Shown here: piece by piece, positions 9,874-18,966 of the stretch | Position numbering within the stretch: the first letter of the stretch is position 1 | Layout: every line of letters begins with the position of its first letter | DNA from: Boseongicola aestuarii | Lineage (GTDB): Bacteria > Pseudomonadota > Alphaproteobacteria > Rhodobacterales > Rhodobacteraceae | DNA: 64,000 nucleotides | Assembly (NCBI RefSeq): GCF_900184815.1 | Contig: NZ_FXXQ01000001.1 | Location: 372,001-436,000 of the forward strand | Direction: 5' to 3' | Program-made: the position numbers and the translations under genes | Notes under the pieces: generated by a model | What the model saw: only the letters and a program-made list of their open reading frames with translations | Databases searched by the model: none | What the model was told of the DNA's origin: nothing

Positions 9874-10731
9874 GTGCGATACCCTCTTGCTGCCTTCATT
9901 TTGATTTGCGTTGCTGGCTCTGGCCACGCTGAAGAGCAATCCCTCGTGATCGATGATGCATCCATCAGCCTCGATTTCGCGTCCGTCAGCCGTCTTGCAA
10001 CGGATGCGCCCGAAACCAGCTTTCGCTTCGGCGGCGCTGCGGTCGAGCCGCGCGTCAAGCTTGGCCTCAGTGCCAACGATGATCGCCGGGCGACCTATGC
10101 AAGTGCCGGGTTTGACGCCAGCTTCGGCGAGGTGGGCATCGGCAGGCCGCGCTCGATCCTCGACAATGGCCCCCTGCCCGATGGTGCGCCCGGCGTTCCG
10201 CAAACGCTGCGCCCGCTTGCCGCCGAAGCCGCGCTTGACGAAAGGCTCGGAGCCGGACTGCGGGTTTCCGCGAAATCCGGCCCGGTCAGTTTCGGTACTT
10301 CGTTGCACAGTATTGAACAATCTAACATCTCGGTGCTTGGGTTTGCGGGGCGGTATGACGTGGACAGGGTTCCGGTGATCGACAAGATCGCGGTCTATGG
10401 CGGTGCGGAATCGGACGGGGATGAACAACGATTCCGGCTTGGAACCGAAATGACCCGCGGCATTACCACCGCCGGCGTCGATGTCCTGCGCAGCAACGAA
10501 GACCAAGGTCGCACCCTCAGCCAAGTATACCTCGGGCTTGCCCTCACATCCAGCGTCTCGCTTGGGGTGTCGGGCCTTCGCGACACGCTTGACGCCTCAG
10601 ATACCACCGACACCCGCTTCGGCCTCGGGGCGTCGATTGCAACTGTCGGCGGGGCCTTCATTCGCGGCGGCGTCGATGGCTTCACAAGCGATGATCCGGC
10701 CTTCGGTTTGTCGGTCGGTTTCGAATTCTAG
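9874..10731 (+). CDS. Secreted, probably outer-membrane beta-barrel-like protein of unknown function
   Basis: 285 aa starting with GTG. Residues 1-19 form a signal peptide ending in GHA. The rest alternates short polar turns with strand-like segments and ends with SVGFEF; a C-terminal aromatic residue is typical of outer-membrane barrels. No enzymatic motif is visible and I do not recognise the family. It stands upstream of two cytochrome c genes on the same strand, separated from the first by a repeat-containing gap, so a functional link is only a guess. Confidence 0.6.
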   Translation: MRYPLAAFILICVAGSGHAEEQSLVIDDASISLDFASVSRLATDAPETSFRFGGAAVEPRVKLGLSANDDRRATYASAGFDASFGEVGIGRPRSILDNGPLPDGAPGVPQTLRPLAAEAALDERLGAGLRVSAKSGPVSFGTSLHSIEQSNISVLGFAGRYDVDRVPVIDKIAVYGGAESDGDEQRFRLGTEMTRGITTAGVDVLRSNEDQGRTLSQVYLGLALTSSVSLGVSGLRDTLDASDTTDTRFGLGASIATVGGAFIRGGVDGFTSDDPAFGLSVGFEF

Positions 10732-10822
10732 CCCCGCGCCCCGGTCAACTACCTCTGAACAAGGCATCCAGCGAACTCACTGTGCGCCAATGCGCAAGCC
10801 TTCCGCACTTTTACCGGCTTTG

Positions 10823-10856
10823 CCATTTTGTCGCAGCGCGCTACCATTTTGTCGCA
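10823..10856. promoter_or_regulatory. Pair of 13-bp direct repeats, 21 bp apart, ahead of cytochrome c'
   Basis: CCATTTTGTCGCA occurs at 10823-10835 and again at 10844-10856. The start-to-start distance is 21 bp, two turns of the helix, so a protein could bind both copies on one face. The second copy ends 22 bp before the cytochrome c' ATG. It does not resemble the NnrR/Fnr consensus TTG-N8-CAA. Operator function is inferred. Confidence 0.5.
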
Positions 10857-10878
10857 CCCTTACCGTACGGAGATTTCA

Positions 10879-11346
10879 ATGAAGCTGTTTCTCGTTCTCA
10901 CTCTCTCAGCCATCGTCGCAACGGCCACATCCGTTGTGGCAGGTGGTCACGAAGGTAATCCGGCCGTCAAGGCCCGTCAGGCGCACATGAATCTCTATCA
11001 GCACAACCTTAACATTCTCGGCAACATGGCACGTGGCAACGTCGACTATGACGCGGCCGCAGCTCAGGCCGCTGCCGACAACCTGGTCGCGCTGACAACC
11101 CTGAGCCAGGCCGGCTACTGGGTTCCGGGCACAACCAACGCCGAACTTGGTGATGAAACCCGCCTGCTTCCGGCTGTGTTCGAGGCCGACTCAAAAGCCC
11201 GTCAGATCGGCGGGGAACTTGTAGAAGCCGTCGCGGCACTTGCAGCGGTTGCGGGCACTGGCTCCGAAGCCGTTGGTTCGGCCCTCGGTCCGGTCGGCGC
11301 GTCCTGCACGGCCTGCCACCGCGCCTATCGCGTTTCAAACAACTAA
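10879..11346 (+). CDS. Cytochrome c' (class II c-type cytochrome)
   Basis: 155 aa. A signal peptide covers residues 1-22 (MKLFLVLTLSAIVATATSVV then AGG). The single haem site CTACH (C143, C146, H147) lies near the C-terminus in a four-helix protein, the mark of class II cytochromes. These periplasmic proteins bind NO and CO and protect against nitrosative stress in Rhodobacter. The ATG at 10879 has GGAG about 8 nt upstream and heads the signal peptide; an in-frame ATG at 10828 would place 17 polar residues before it. Confidence 0.88.
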   Translation: MKLFLVLTLSAIVATATSVVAGGHEGNPAVKARQAHMNLYQHNLNILGNMARGNVDYDAAAAQAAADNLVALTTLSQAGYWVPGTTNAELGDETRLLPAVFEADSKARQIGGELVEAVAALAAVAGTGSEAVGSALGPVGASCTACHRAYRVSNN

Positions 11347-11408
11347 TCCGACCTTTCGACCCAAGGCGCGCATGACAGTGCGTCTTGGTCCCTGCTAGGG
11401 TGGCGAGC

Positions 11409-12281
11409 ATGAAACGACTTTTGATCATCTTCGCCTTTGGAACCATCGCAGCCCTTGCGGCGGGCCTTTGGATCACCCGCCCCCTCAGCGTGGACGTCGC
11501 ACAGGTCGCCAGTCTCTCGGGCAGCGCCGAAGACGGCGAATGGGTTTTTCACCTCGGGGCCTGCGCGTCCTGCCACGCCACCCCCGGCGGCGACAAAACC
11601 GTTCTGGCAGGCGGTCGCGAATTCACCACTGGGTTCGGCACCTTCGTGGCTCCCAACATTTCATCCAGCAGAGACCACGGCATCGGCACATGGTCGCAAG
11701 CCGACTTCTTCAACGCCTTGCGCCAAGGCACTTCGCTAAACGGCACGCACTATTTCCCGGCCTTCCCCTACGCCTCCTACGCCCGCATGAGCGACACCGA
11801 CATCGCGAACCTCTGGGCCTATATGGCCACCCTGCCCGCCTCGGACAGACCCTCTGAACCGCACCGACTGACCTTCCCCTTCAACCTGCGCGCCACCGTC
11901 GGCGTCTGGAAGGCGCTTTATCTGCGCACGGCTTTCGTCGGACCCGGCGGAGACACCGAACGCGGCCGTTACCTTGTCGAAGCCATCGGCCACTGCGGCG
12001 AATGCCACACGCCCCGCACAGTGCTGGGCGGTCTGCAAAATAACCGATGGATGGCAGGCGCACCGGACCCCAGCGGCAAAGGCAAAGTGCCGGGCATAAC
12101 CCCGGCACAACTTGATTGGTCAGAAGCGGATATCGCCTATTACCTCGAAACCGGCTTCACACCAGACTTCGACAGCGCGGGCGGCGGGATGGTCGCCGTG
12201 ATCGAAGGAACGTCACTGTTGGCACCCGAAGACCGCGCCGCAATCGCCGCCTACGTCAAAGCCCTGCCTCCAGCCCAATAA
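11409..12281 (+). CDS. Diheme c-type cytochrome, membrane-anchored
   Basis: 290 aa. Residues 4-20 form an uncleaved anchor or signal peptide. Two haem motifs, CASCH (52-56) and CGECH (196-200), define two class I domains. The pattern, with GGREFTTGFGTFVAPN and CGECHTPR, resembles the cytochrome subunits that pass electrons from periplasmic dehydrogenases such as gluconate or alcohol dehydrogenases. No dehydrogenase partner is adjacent, so the donor is unknown. It follows cytochrome c' by 62 bp on the same strand. Confidence 0.85.
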   Translation: MKRLLIIFAFGTIAALAAGLWITRPLSVDVAQVASLSGSAEDGEWVFHLGACASCHATPGGDKTVLAGGREFTTGFGTFVAPNISSSRDHGIGTWSQADFFNALRQGTSLNGTHYFPAFPYASYARMSDTDIANLWAYMATLPASDRPSEPHRLTFPFNLRATVGVWKALYLRTAFVGPGGDTERGRYLVEAIGHCGECHTPRTVLGGLQNNRWMAGAPDPSGKGKVPGITPAQLDWSEADIAYYLETGFTPDFDSAGGGMVAVIEGTSLLAPEDRAAIAAYVKALPPAQ

Positions 12282-12285
12282 GCCT

Positions 12286-13245
12286 TTATACAGCGCCGAG
12301 CTTTTTCAGCCGCGCCTCGCGCAGACGCGCGAAATCATCGCCCGCGTGATAGGACGACCGCGTCAAAGGCGTCGCCGATACCATCAGGAATCCTTTGCCA
12401 TAGGCCGCCTTTTCATAGGCTGCGAATTCCTCGGGCGTCACAAAACGGTCAACCGCATGGTGCTTGGGCGTCGGCTGGAGATACTGACCGATCGTCAGGA
12501 AATCGATGTTGGCCGCGCGCATGTCGTCCATCACCGCATGAACCGCCTGCTTATCCTCACCCAGACCCACCATGATGCCCGACTTGGTGAACATCGTCGG
12601 ATCAAGCTCTTTCACCCGCTGCAAAAGCCGCAGCGAATGGAAGTATCGCGCACCGGGCCGCACTTCCGGGTAAAGGCCAGGAACCGTTTCAAGGTTGTGG
12701 TTAAAAACGTCCGGCTTCGCAGCAACAACCACTTCAAGAACCGCGGGATCGCAGCGGATGAAATCCGGCGTCAGGATTTCGATCGTGGTCGACGGGCTCT
12801 GACGACGAATCGCGCGGATCGTCTGCGCGAAATGCTCAGCACCGCCGTCCTCGACATCGTCACGGTCCACCGAGGTCACAACCACATGGTTCAACCCCAG
12901 CTTCTTCACCGCATCCGCAACCCGGCCCGGCTCGAACACATCAAGATCCTCGGGCGGCTTTCCGGTCGCGATATTGCAGAACGTGCAGGCCCGCGTGCAA
13001 ACCTCGCCCATGATCATCATGGTCGCGTGACCCTGGCTCCAGCATTCACCGACGTTCGGACACCCGGCCTCTTCACACACCGTCACCAGCTTGTGCTCGC
13101 GCATGATATCGCGCGTCTGTTTGTAGCCTTCGCTGACCGGAGCCTTCACACGGATCCAGTCAGGCTTCTTGGGCTGAGCGCTATCGGGACGGCGCTGTTT
13201 CTCAGGATGGCGCAGCGCGGGAATTTTCAGATCTTTTTGGGTCAT
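12286..13245 (-). CDS. lipA: Lipoyl synthase
   Basis: 319 aa radical SAM enzyme that inserts sulfur into octanoyl groups of lipoate-dependent complexes. The auxiliary cluster cysteines are C57, C62 and C68; the radical SAM motif is C83, C87 and C90 (CTRACTFC). The C-terminal RSSY that supplies the auxiliary-cluster serine is intact. I chose the ATG at 13245, preceded by AGGAG; upstream in-frame sequence to 13338 is arginine-rich and not LipA-like. It ends 4 bp from the convergent diheme cytochrome. Confidence 0.96.
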   Translation of the reverse strand: MTQKDLKIPALRHPEKQRRPDSAQPKKPDWIRVKAPVSEGYKQTRDIMREHKLVTVCEEAGCPNVGECWSQGHATMMIMGEVCTRACTFCNIATGKPPEDLDVFEPGRVADAVKKLGLNHVVVTSVDRDDVEDGGAEHFAQTIRAIRRQSPSTTIEILTPDFIRCDPAVLEVVVAAKPDVFNHNLETVPGLYPEVRPGARYFHSLRLLQRVKELDPTMFTKSGIMVGLGEDKQAVHAVMDDMRAANIDFLTIGQYLQPTPKHHAVDRFVTPEEFAAYEKAAYGKGFLMVSATPLTRSSYHAGDDFARLREARLKKLGAV

Positions 13246-13346
13246 CTCGGCTCCTCTTGTCACCGATGTAACGCCCCTGCACGCCCAAGTCCAACTCTCG
13301 AAAGGTCGCACATGGCGGCTATGCGCCACATGCAACAAAGTCCCCT

Positions 13347-14432
13347 TTAACCAATCAGCGGCGACCAGTTCCCCGACGCCTCGCTATAGTGCTTCTTCAG
13401 CCGGACCAATGCGATACGCAAAACGATCTTACCCGAGCGCGCGGACCATCCCATTCGCTGTTCCGTCGCCTCAATCCCCTCCAGAAAGCAGCAACAACGC
13501 AAGACGACATCGCCAAGTCCCGGCCCCAGATCGCTCAAAGCATTCGCTACACGCTTACGCGCAGCCTCCGAACCTCCAGCCGCACCGCCGGACGTCGCAA
13601 AATCGGGCTTGCCGCTGGCGGTCAGGAACCGGTCCCAGTTTTGCGCCACCCGAGGCCCTAGCTGCGCCAGTTCGAAATCCTCCCGTAGCCGCTCGCCCGC
13701 CGCCACCAGTTCGGGTGCCAGGAACGGCTCGCCGGACTTGTCGCGACGCCGGGCCAGCGACAAAAGCGGGCCTTCGGTCGCATTATAACGCACCCGACGC
13801 CGCTTGCCGCGCGCGTCGCGGTCCATGCGCATGCCGTGCTCGCCGTGCTGCGCGGAGAACGGGTTCGTCTCGTCAGTCAGCCCCGCGCGCGCAGCCTCGC
13901 CTTCTGCCAGAAACCGCTTCAGCGCATGGCGGCCCGCCGTCGTAATGCGGTATCGCTTGATCCGCCCGTCGCTGTGCAGCGCCACCCAGTCTTTCAACGC
14001 CAAAGCCTCGGCCAAAGGCCGTTCGATCACCGCGGTCCGCAACGTTTGACCGCTGGCGTCCTCGCGCACGATCACCGCCTTTTCCATGTCCTCGGCAATT
14101 GCCAGACACGCCCCCGGCTCATTGAGACGGCGCAGCACGCGCGGCGCCTCAGTGCGGATTTCAGCCTCATCGGGCATCACAACTTCATTGATCTCTACAG
14201 ATAAGGTCATCGTATCTTCGTCCTCGACATCACAAAAGGCCGCAAGATCCGTCGACTGCGCCGCGCCCAATCGGGTCAGCGCACGGTCTACAAGAAAATC
14301 ATCGCGGCGGGTTTCATACCGGCGCACCTGCCGCAGGATGGTCGAAGCATGACACCCCGCTTCCCGCGCCAGTGACCGGATCGACTGACCCTGCTCGGTA
14401 TGCGCGAGATAATGCCTCACCTCCTGTGGCAC
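13347..14432 (-). CDS. HTH + DUF6456 regulatory protein, candidate GafA-type gene transfer agent activator
   Basis: 361 aa. The N-terminus (about 1-45) is a helix-turn-helix: [22 protein letters not shown]. The middle is charged, and residues about 200-345 look like the Rhodobacterales DUF6456 domain ([21 protein letters not shown]... up to [12 protein letters not shown]). From memory, GafA, the direct activator of the R. capsulatus gene transfer agent, belongs to this protein group; that identity was not checked. The GTG at 14432 is the only usable in-frame start and lacks a ribosome site. A short ORF with a strong one overlaps it out of frame (see 14417-14479). A DUF6477 gene is divergent. 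Confidence 0.72.
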   Translation of the reverse strand: MPQEVRHYLAHTEQGQSIRSLAREAGCHASTILRQVRRYETRRDDFLVDRALTRLGAAQSTDLAAFCDVEDEDTMTLSVEINEVVMPDEAEIRTEAPRVLRRLNEPGACLAIAEDMEKAVIVREDASGQTLRTAVIERPLAEALALKDWVALHSDGRIKRYRITTAGRHALKRFLAEGEAARAGLTDETNPFSAQHGEHGMRMDRDARGKRRRVRYNATEGPLLSLARRRDKSGEPFLAPELVAAGERLREDFELAQLGPRVAQNWDRFLTASGKPDFATSGGAAGGSEAARKRVANALSDLGPGLGDVVLRCCCFLEGIEATEQRMGWSARSGKIVLRIALVRLKKHYSEASGNWSPLIG

Positions 14433-14479
14433 CCATGCGGGGACACAGACCGTGTTTCTCTCTCGTTCAGACGTTGCAT
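14417..14479 (-). CDS. 20-codon leader ORF overlapping the DUF6456 gene start
   Basis: ATG at 14479 is preceded by GGAGG with 5-nt spacing, the best ribosome site in the region. The ORF reads [20 protein letters not shown] and stops at 14417, overlapping the GTG of the DUF6456 gene by 16 nt in another frame. A -1 shift around the CCCC run (about 14441-14444) would fuse it to the main frame, which continues with [13 protein letters not shown]. It may be a coupled leader peptide, the true N-terminus reached by frameshift, or a one-base sequence error. Confidence 0.4.
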   Translation of the reverse strand: MQRLNERETRSVSPHGCHRR

Positions 14480-14720
14480 GACAGCCTCCAAATCATCGGA
14501 TTCTCGAAAACGAAGCGTCCGGAACAAGACGCCCGACCACCTTAACAAGAAACAACCCTTAGTTGCAATTGCTTCCAGATCGTTAACAAAACCGATATGG
14601 ACCGCCTGAACAGCCGATTCTAAACAACTGTAAACTCAGCCGAACGGTATTTCCGTCAATACGGCAACACACGCGTAGGTTGTATTATGCCGATTTCAGA
14701 TGAAGCAAAGGAATCACATT

Positions 14721-15020
14721 ATGGCCGATCCAATGACCCACATCGCAACACTGCGCCGCCCGCGCCTTTTGATCCGAGCCGCCCGCCACGGGCAGGCAAA
14801 CTACAGCCGCGAGCGCACCCTCGCCCGCGTTCTGACACAGCCACAGACCTCCGCCGATGATGTTTTGAACGACCTCATGCAGACTGAAGCCCGGATCGAA
14901 GCAACCCGCACCAACGGTGACATCGCCTACTCGGTCGCACGCCATATCGAAGTGCTCATAGCCCTGATGGGCGAAGCCGCGCTGATGCTTCAGCGCAACC
15001 GCACGCCAGAAGGCATCTGA
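14721..15020 (+). CDS. DUF6477 family protein
   Basis: 99 aa, small and soluble. The segment HIATLRRPRLLIRAARHG and the end, YSVARHIEVLIALMGEAALML, match the conserved blocks I recall for DUF6477 in Rhodobacteraceae; the function is unknown. The ATG at 14721 has AAGGA 8 nt upstream; the ATG at 14700 has none. It is divergent from the DUF6456 regulator across a 288-bp gap containing two TTAACAA half-sites but no full CtrA box. Confidence 0.75.
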   Translation: MADPMTHIATLRRPRLLIRAARHGQANYSRERTLARVLTQPQTSADDVLNDLMQTEARIEATRTNGDIAYSVARHIEVLIALMGEAALMLQRNRTPEGI

Positions 15021-15026
15021 CGCGCC

Positions 15027-16571
15027 TTAACCGAACGCGTCGGGCTCCGACGCTTTCTTGTTGTCTACATACGCCATCAGGGCCTCGCGCGTCGCCGGCT
15101 CCATCGGCGGCGCCTGATAGTCCCGCAACAGCTTCTCGACACGTGCGCCGGCCAGGGCGACGGTGTCGCGCTCGCCTTCTTCGGCCCATGTCTCGAACGG
15201 CTTGTAATCAAACAAATCCGTCCGCCAGAAGGCCTCTTTGAAATTCGCCTGTGTATGGGCGCACCCAAGGAAATGACCGCCCGGTCCGACCTCGCGCAAA
15301 GCATCCATTGCCTGCGCGCCTACCGTCACATCGACCCCACGCGCAATATGATGCAACGTCCCAAGCTGATCGGCATCCATTACGAACTTCTCGAAACTCG
15401 CCACAAGCCCGCCCTCCAGCCAGCCCGCGGCATGAAGCATGAAATTCACACCAGACAACAACCCGACATTCAGCGAATTCGATGTCTCATACGCGGCTTG
15501 CGCATCCGGCAGCTTCGAGCCACAAAACGACCCCGCCGAGCGATACGGCAAACCCAGCCGACGCACGATTTGCCCCATGCCATAAGTGATATGCGCCGCC
15601 TCCGGCGTGCCGAACGTCGGCGCGCCCGAATTCATGTCGATCGACGTCACGAACGCCCCCGCAATCACCGGAGCACCAGGGCGCACCAACTGCGAATAGG
15701 CCACGCCCGCCAGAATCTCGGCTGTCACCTGCGTCAAGGTGCCTGCGACACTGACCGGTGCCATCGCCCCCCCGACGATAAAGGGCGAAATAATCGACGC
15801 CTGATTGTTGGCCGCAAAGACTTCCAGCGCGCCCATCATCGTCGAATCAAACGTCAGCGGAGAGTTGATGTTGATCAGCGAGGTCATCACCGTGTTCTCG
15901 GCGACGAACTCCGCTCCGAACAGGATCTTGCACATGTCCACCGAATCCTGCGCCCGGCGCGGCTCCGTCACCGACCCCATGAAGGGTTTGTCCGACAGCG
16001 TCATGTGGGCCAACAGCATATCCAGATGCCGCTTGTTTACCGCCACATCGGTCGGCTCGCACACCGTGCCACCCGAATGATGCAACCACTTCGACATATA
16101 CGTCAGCTTCACGAACTTCTGGAAATCCGCGATCGTCGCATAGCGCCGTCCGCCCGCGGCATCGCGCACGAACGGCGGGCCATAGACCGGCGCCAATACC
16201 AGAGTCCGCCCACCGATCTCGACATTGCGTGCCGGGTTCCTCGCGTGCTGCACATAAGACGACGGCGCGGTGGCGCACAGCTTGCGCGCCAGTCCCTTGG
16301 GCAAACGCACCCGCTCGCCCTGCACATCCGCGCCCGCGTCCTTCCAAAGCTTCAATGCCGCCGGATTGTCCACAAACGCGACGCCAATCTCCTCCAGCAC
16401 CGTCTCGGCATTGGCCTCGATGATCTGCAAAGCCTCCTCGTTCAGAACCTCGAAATTCGGAATGTTGCGCTCGATAAATCTGGCAACTTCGATCCGAACC
16501 GCCGTGCGTTCCGCCCGTCGGGCTGCTCCGCCACCACCACGCGCTCTGCGCCGGCCACCATCTTCTGACAT
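15027..16571 (-). CDS. Trimethylamine methyltransferase (MttB) superfamily protein
   Basis: 514 aa, the full MttB length. Blocks such as TVLEEIGV, SDKPFMGSVT, and AGAFVTSIDMNSGAPTFGTPE match the superfamily. The frame contains no internal TAG, so this is a non-pyrrolysine member; characterised relatives demethylate glycine betaine or other quaternary amines and hand the methyl to a corrinoid protein. No corrinoid protein or its methyltransferase partner lies nearby. The N-terminal 25 residues are Arg/Gly-rich. The ATG at 16571 has GGAG 7 nt upstream. It is convergent with DUF6477, 6 bp apart. Confidence 0.88.
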   Translation of the reverse strand: MSEDGGRRRARGGGGAARRAERTAVRIEVARFIERNIPNFEVLNEEALQIIEANAETVLEEIGVAFVDNPAALKLWKDAGADVQGERVRLPKGLARKLCATAPSSYVQHARNPARNVEIGGRTLVLAPVYGPPFVRDAAGGRRYATIADFQKFVKLTYMSKWLHHSGGTVCEPTDVAVNKRHLDMLLAHMTLSDKPFMGSVTEPRRAQDSVDMCKILFGAEFVAENTVMTSLININSPLTFDSTMMGALEVFAANNQASIISPFIVGGAMAPVSVAGTLTQVTAEILAGVAYSQLVRPGAPVIAGAFVTSIDMNSGAPTFGTPEAAHITYGMGQIVRRLGLPYRSAGSFCGSKLPDAQAAYETSNSLNVGLLSGVNFMLHAAGWLEGGLVASFEKFVMDADQLGTLHHIARGVDVTVGAQAMDALREVGPGGHFLGCAHTQANFKEAFWRTDLFDYKPFETWAEEGERDTVALAGARVEKLLRDYQAPPMEPATREALMAYVDNKKASEPDAFG

Positions 16572-16801
16572 GTTCAAGCTCCAAACTTCAGGTTAGCTTC
16601 TGATACACCAGCCCCGCGCCCCTCAGCGCCAGTTTGCGCCCTCTCGATTGCGAAAACGACATACCGCCTTCTTCTGTTCAAAAATATCCACAATCCGACC
16701 CGTGACGCCCCACCCGCGCGCCCGGCATGATCGCACCCCCAAAGCCGCGCGGATCCCGAAACCACCTTGCACAAAACGCCCCTCCCGCCTAATCAACGCC
16801 C

Positions 16802-18376
16802 ATGACAGATCAAGCCCACGACCGCCTCCTCATCATCGACTTCGGCAGCCAGGTGACCCAGCTCATCGCGCGCCGCCTGCGCGAGTTGAACGTCTATTGC
16901 GAAATCCATCCGTTCCAGACCGTGACGGACGCCTTTCTCGACGACTTCGCGCCCAAAGCCGTGATCCTCTCCGGCGGCCCGGCCAGCGTTGTCCATGACG
17001 GCTCGCCCCGCCCACCCGCCAGCGTCTTCACGCGCGGTGTGCCGGTCCTTGGCATCTGCTATGGCCAGCAAGTCATGATGCAGATGCTCGGCGGCCGCGT
17101 CGAAGGGGGCAAAATCTCCGGCGGCGGCGGCACAGCAGAATTCGGCCGCGCCTATGTCATGCCGACAAGCCAGACCCCGCTTCTTGACGGCTGGTTCGAC
17201 ACAGGCCGCGAACAGGTCTGGATGAGCCACGGCGACCACGTCGCCGAACTCGCACCCGGCTTCGAAGTCTACGGCACCTCGCCGAACGCACCCTTCGCCA
17301 TTACCGCCGACCCAAGTCGCAACTTCTTCGCCGTGCAATTCCACCCCGAAGTCCACCACACACCCAAAGGTGCGAAACTCTACGAGAATTTCGTCCGTCT
17401 TGCGGGCTTCACGGGTGACTGGACGATGGGCGCCTACCGCGAAGAAGCGATCCGCAAAATCCGCGAAACCGTGGGCGACAAAAAGGTCATCTGCGGCCTC
17501 TCGGGCGGCGTCGATTCCTCCGTAGCTGCCGTCCTCATCCACGAGGCCATCGGAGACCAACTCACTTGCGTTTTCGTTGACCACGGTCTGCTGCGCCTCA
17601 ACGAGGCCGACGAAGTCGTCAAGATGTTCCGCGACAACTACAACATCCCGCTGATCCACGCAGACGAAAGCGAGCTGTTCCTCGGAGAACTCGACGGTCA
17701 GTCCGACCCCGAAACCAAACGCAAGATCATCGGCCGCCTGTTCATTGACGTCTTCCAGAAATACGCCAACCAGATCGAAGGCGCCGAATTCCTCGCCCAG
17801 GGCACGCTCTACCCGGATGTCATCGAAAGCGTCAGCTTCTCTGGCGGACCTTCCGTGACGATCAAAAGCCACCATAACGTCGGCGGTCTGCCCGAGAAGA
17901 TGGGCCTGAAACTCGTCGAACCACTGCGCGAACTTTTCAAAGACGAAGTGCGGGCGCTGGGCCGCGAACTGGGCCTGCCCGCCAGCTTCATCGGCCGTCA
18001 CCCCTTTCCGGGGCCAGGCCTCGCCATCCGCTGCCCCGGCGAGATCACCCGCGAAAAACTCGAAATCCTGCGCCGCGCCGATGCCGTCTACATCGACCAG
18101 ATCCGCAAACACGGTCTTTACGATGAAATCTGGCAAGCCTTCGCCGCCATTCTACCGGTGCGCACCGTCGGCGTGATGGGCGACGGGCGCACCTACGATT
18201 ACGCCTGCGCCCTGCGCGCAGTGACCTCCGTCGATGGTATGACGGCGGATTATTACCCCTTCGATCATGACTTCATAGGCGAAACCGTTACCCGCATCAT
18301 CAATGAAGTCCCGGGCATCAACCGCGTCTTTTACGACGTCACTTCCAAGCCTCCGGGCACGATTGAAATGGAATAA
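16802..18376 (+). CDS. guaA: GMP synthase (glutamine-hydrolysing)
   Basis: 524 aa. The class I glutamine amidotransferase domain has the triad C86 (GICYGQQ), H181 and E183 (FHPEVHHT). The ATP-pyrophosphatase domain has the PP-loop SGGVDSS at 234-240, and the C-terminal dimerisation domain ends KPPGTIEME as in other GuaA. It converts XMP to GMP. A long antisense ORF on the opposite strand is a codon-bias shadow. Confidence 0.97.
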   Translation: MTDQAHDRLLIIDFGSQVTQLIARRLRELNVYCEIHPFQTVTDAFLDDFAPKAVILSGGPASVVHDGSPRPPASVFTRGVPVLGICYGQQVMMQMLGGRVEGGKISGGGGTAEFGRAYVMPTSQTPLLDGWFDTGREQVWMSHGDHVAELAPGFEVYGTSPNAPFAITADPSRNFFAVQFHPEVHHTPKGAKLYENFVRLAGFTGDWTMGAYREEAIRKIRETVGDKKVICGLSGGVDSSVAAVLIHEAIGDQLTCVFVDHGLLRLNEADEVVKMFRDNYNIPLIHADESELFLGELDGQSDPETKRKIIGRLFIDVFQKYANQIEGAEFLAQGTLYPDVIESVSFSGGPSVTIKSHHNVGGLPEKMGLKLVEPLRELFKDEVRALGRELGLPASFIGRHPFPGPGLAIRCPGEITREKLEILRRADAVYIDQIRKHGLYDEIWQAFAAILPVRTVGVMGDGRTYDYACALRAVTSVDGMTADYYPFDHDFIGETVTRIINEVPGINRVFYDVTSKPPGTIEME

Positions 18377-18966
18377 TCTGCGCGTTCTGACTTTCTGAAG
18401 CTTAGATAAATATTTCCAGATCGCGACGAAGCCTCTGAACCCGTCTTGCTGTTGCACACTGCGATTGGTTCAGATCGTCAGAGAGATGCGTTGGGCCGCA
18501 GCGACATTCCAGACACGACGTGAATGGGCGGAGTCAGGAGCGATCGCAGTGTCTGATGAGAAGATCTTGGACAAGCTCAGCACTTGCTCAAACGACAATC
18601 AGTGACGAAAAATGGGGCGTATTGAAGTCGTCGCAGCCCATTCAGATCATTCCAATGCGGACCAAGAGGACTTTTTGGCCAAAGGGCCGAATAAATAAGG
18701 CAAGCGTAAAGAGCGCAAAAAATATTGCCCAAAATCAAATATGGCGACGTCCTTGCTTCGATTTGGCGGAAAATAAAACGCAGCAAATTTTCCGTTAAGC
18801 GAAACAATTTAGCAACTTGCGCCACATTACCCGCCTTTTCGCCACAGTATCGGTCCGCTTTAACCCGAATTTGGCCGCGAGCTTGGGCAATAAGCGTGCA
18901 TCAGTTAACACTTCCCAAATGGCACAGGAACGGCCATTATTCGGGTGAAAACAAACAGGTATAATC
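18377..18966. other. 590-bp AT-richer gap without a recognisable gene
   Basis: Short ORFs here (for example 18520-18798 plus, 18577-18825 minus) lack ribosome sites and do not use the local C/G-ending codons. Composition shifts to A/T-rich from about 18600 to 18960. I see no tRNA, terminator or known RNA fold. It may hold the promoter of the YdcF gene, decayed DNA or an unknown RNA. Confidence 0.5.

Noticed and set aside
14433-14720. CtrA box (TTAA-N7-TTAA) upstream of the DUF6456 gene
   Set aside because: Two TTAACAA half-sites exist (about 14541 and 14582), but none is correctly paired at 7-nt spacing.
15255-16568. 437-codon open frame antisense to the MttB-family gene
   Set aside because: The product is extremely Arg/His-rich, the typical shadow of a GC-rich gene.
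16574-16774. 66-codon ORF upstream of the MttB-family gene
   Set aside because: Gly/Arg/Ala-biased shadow with no ribosome site in a promoter-containing gap.
16793-18136. 447-codon open frame antisense to guaA
   Set aside because: It mirrors the guaA codon bias; GuaA motifs are intact on the plus strand and the antisense product has no recognisable domain.
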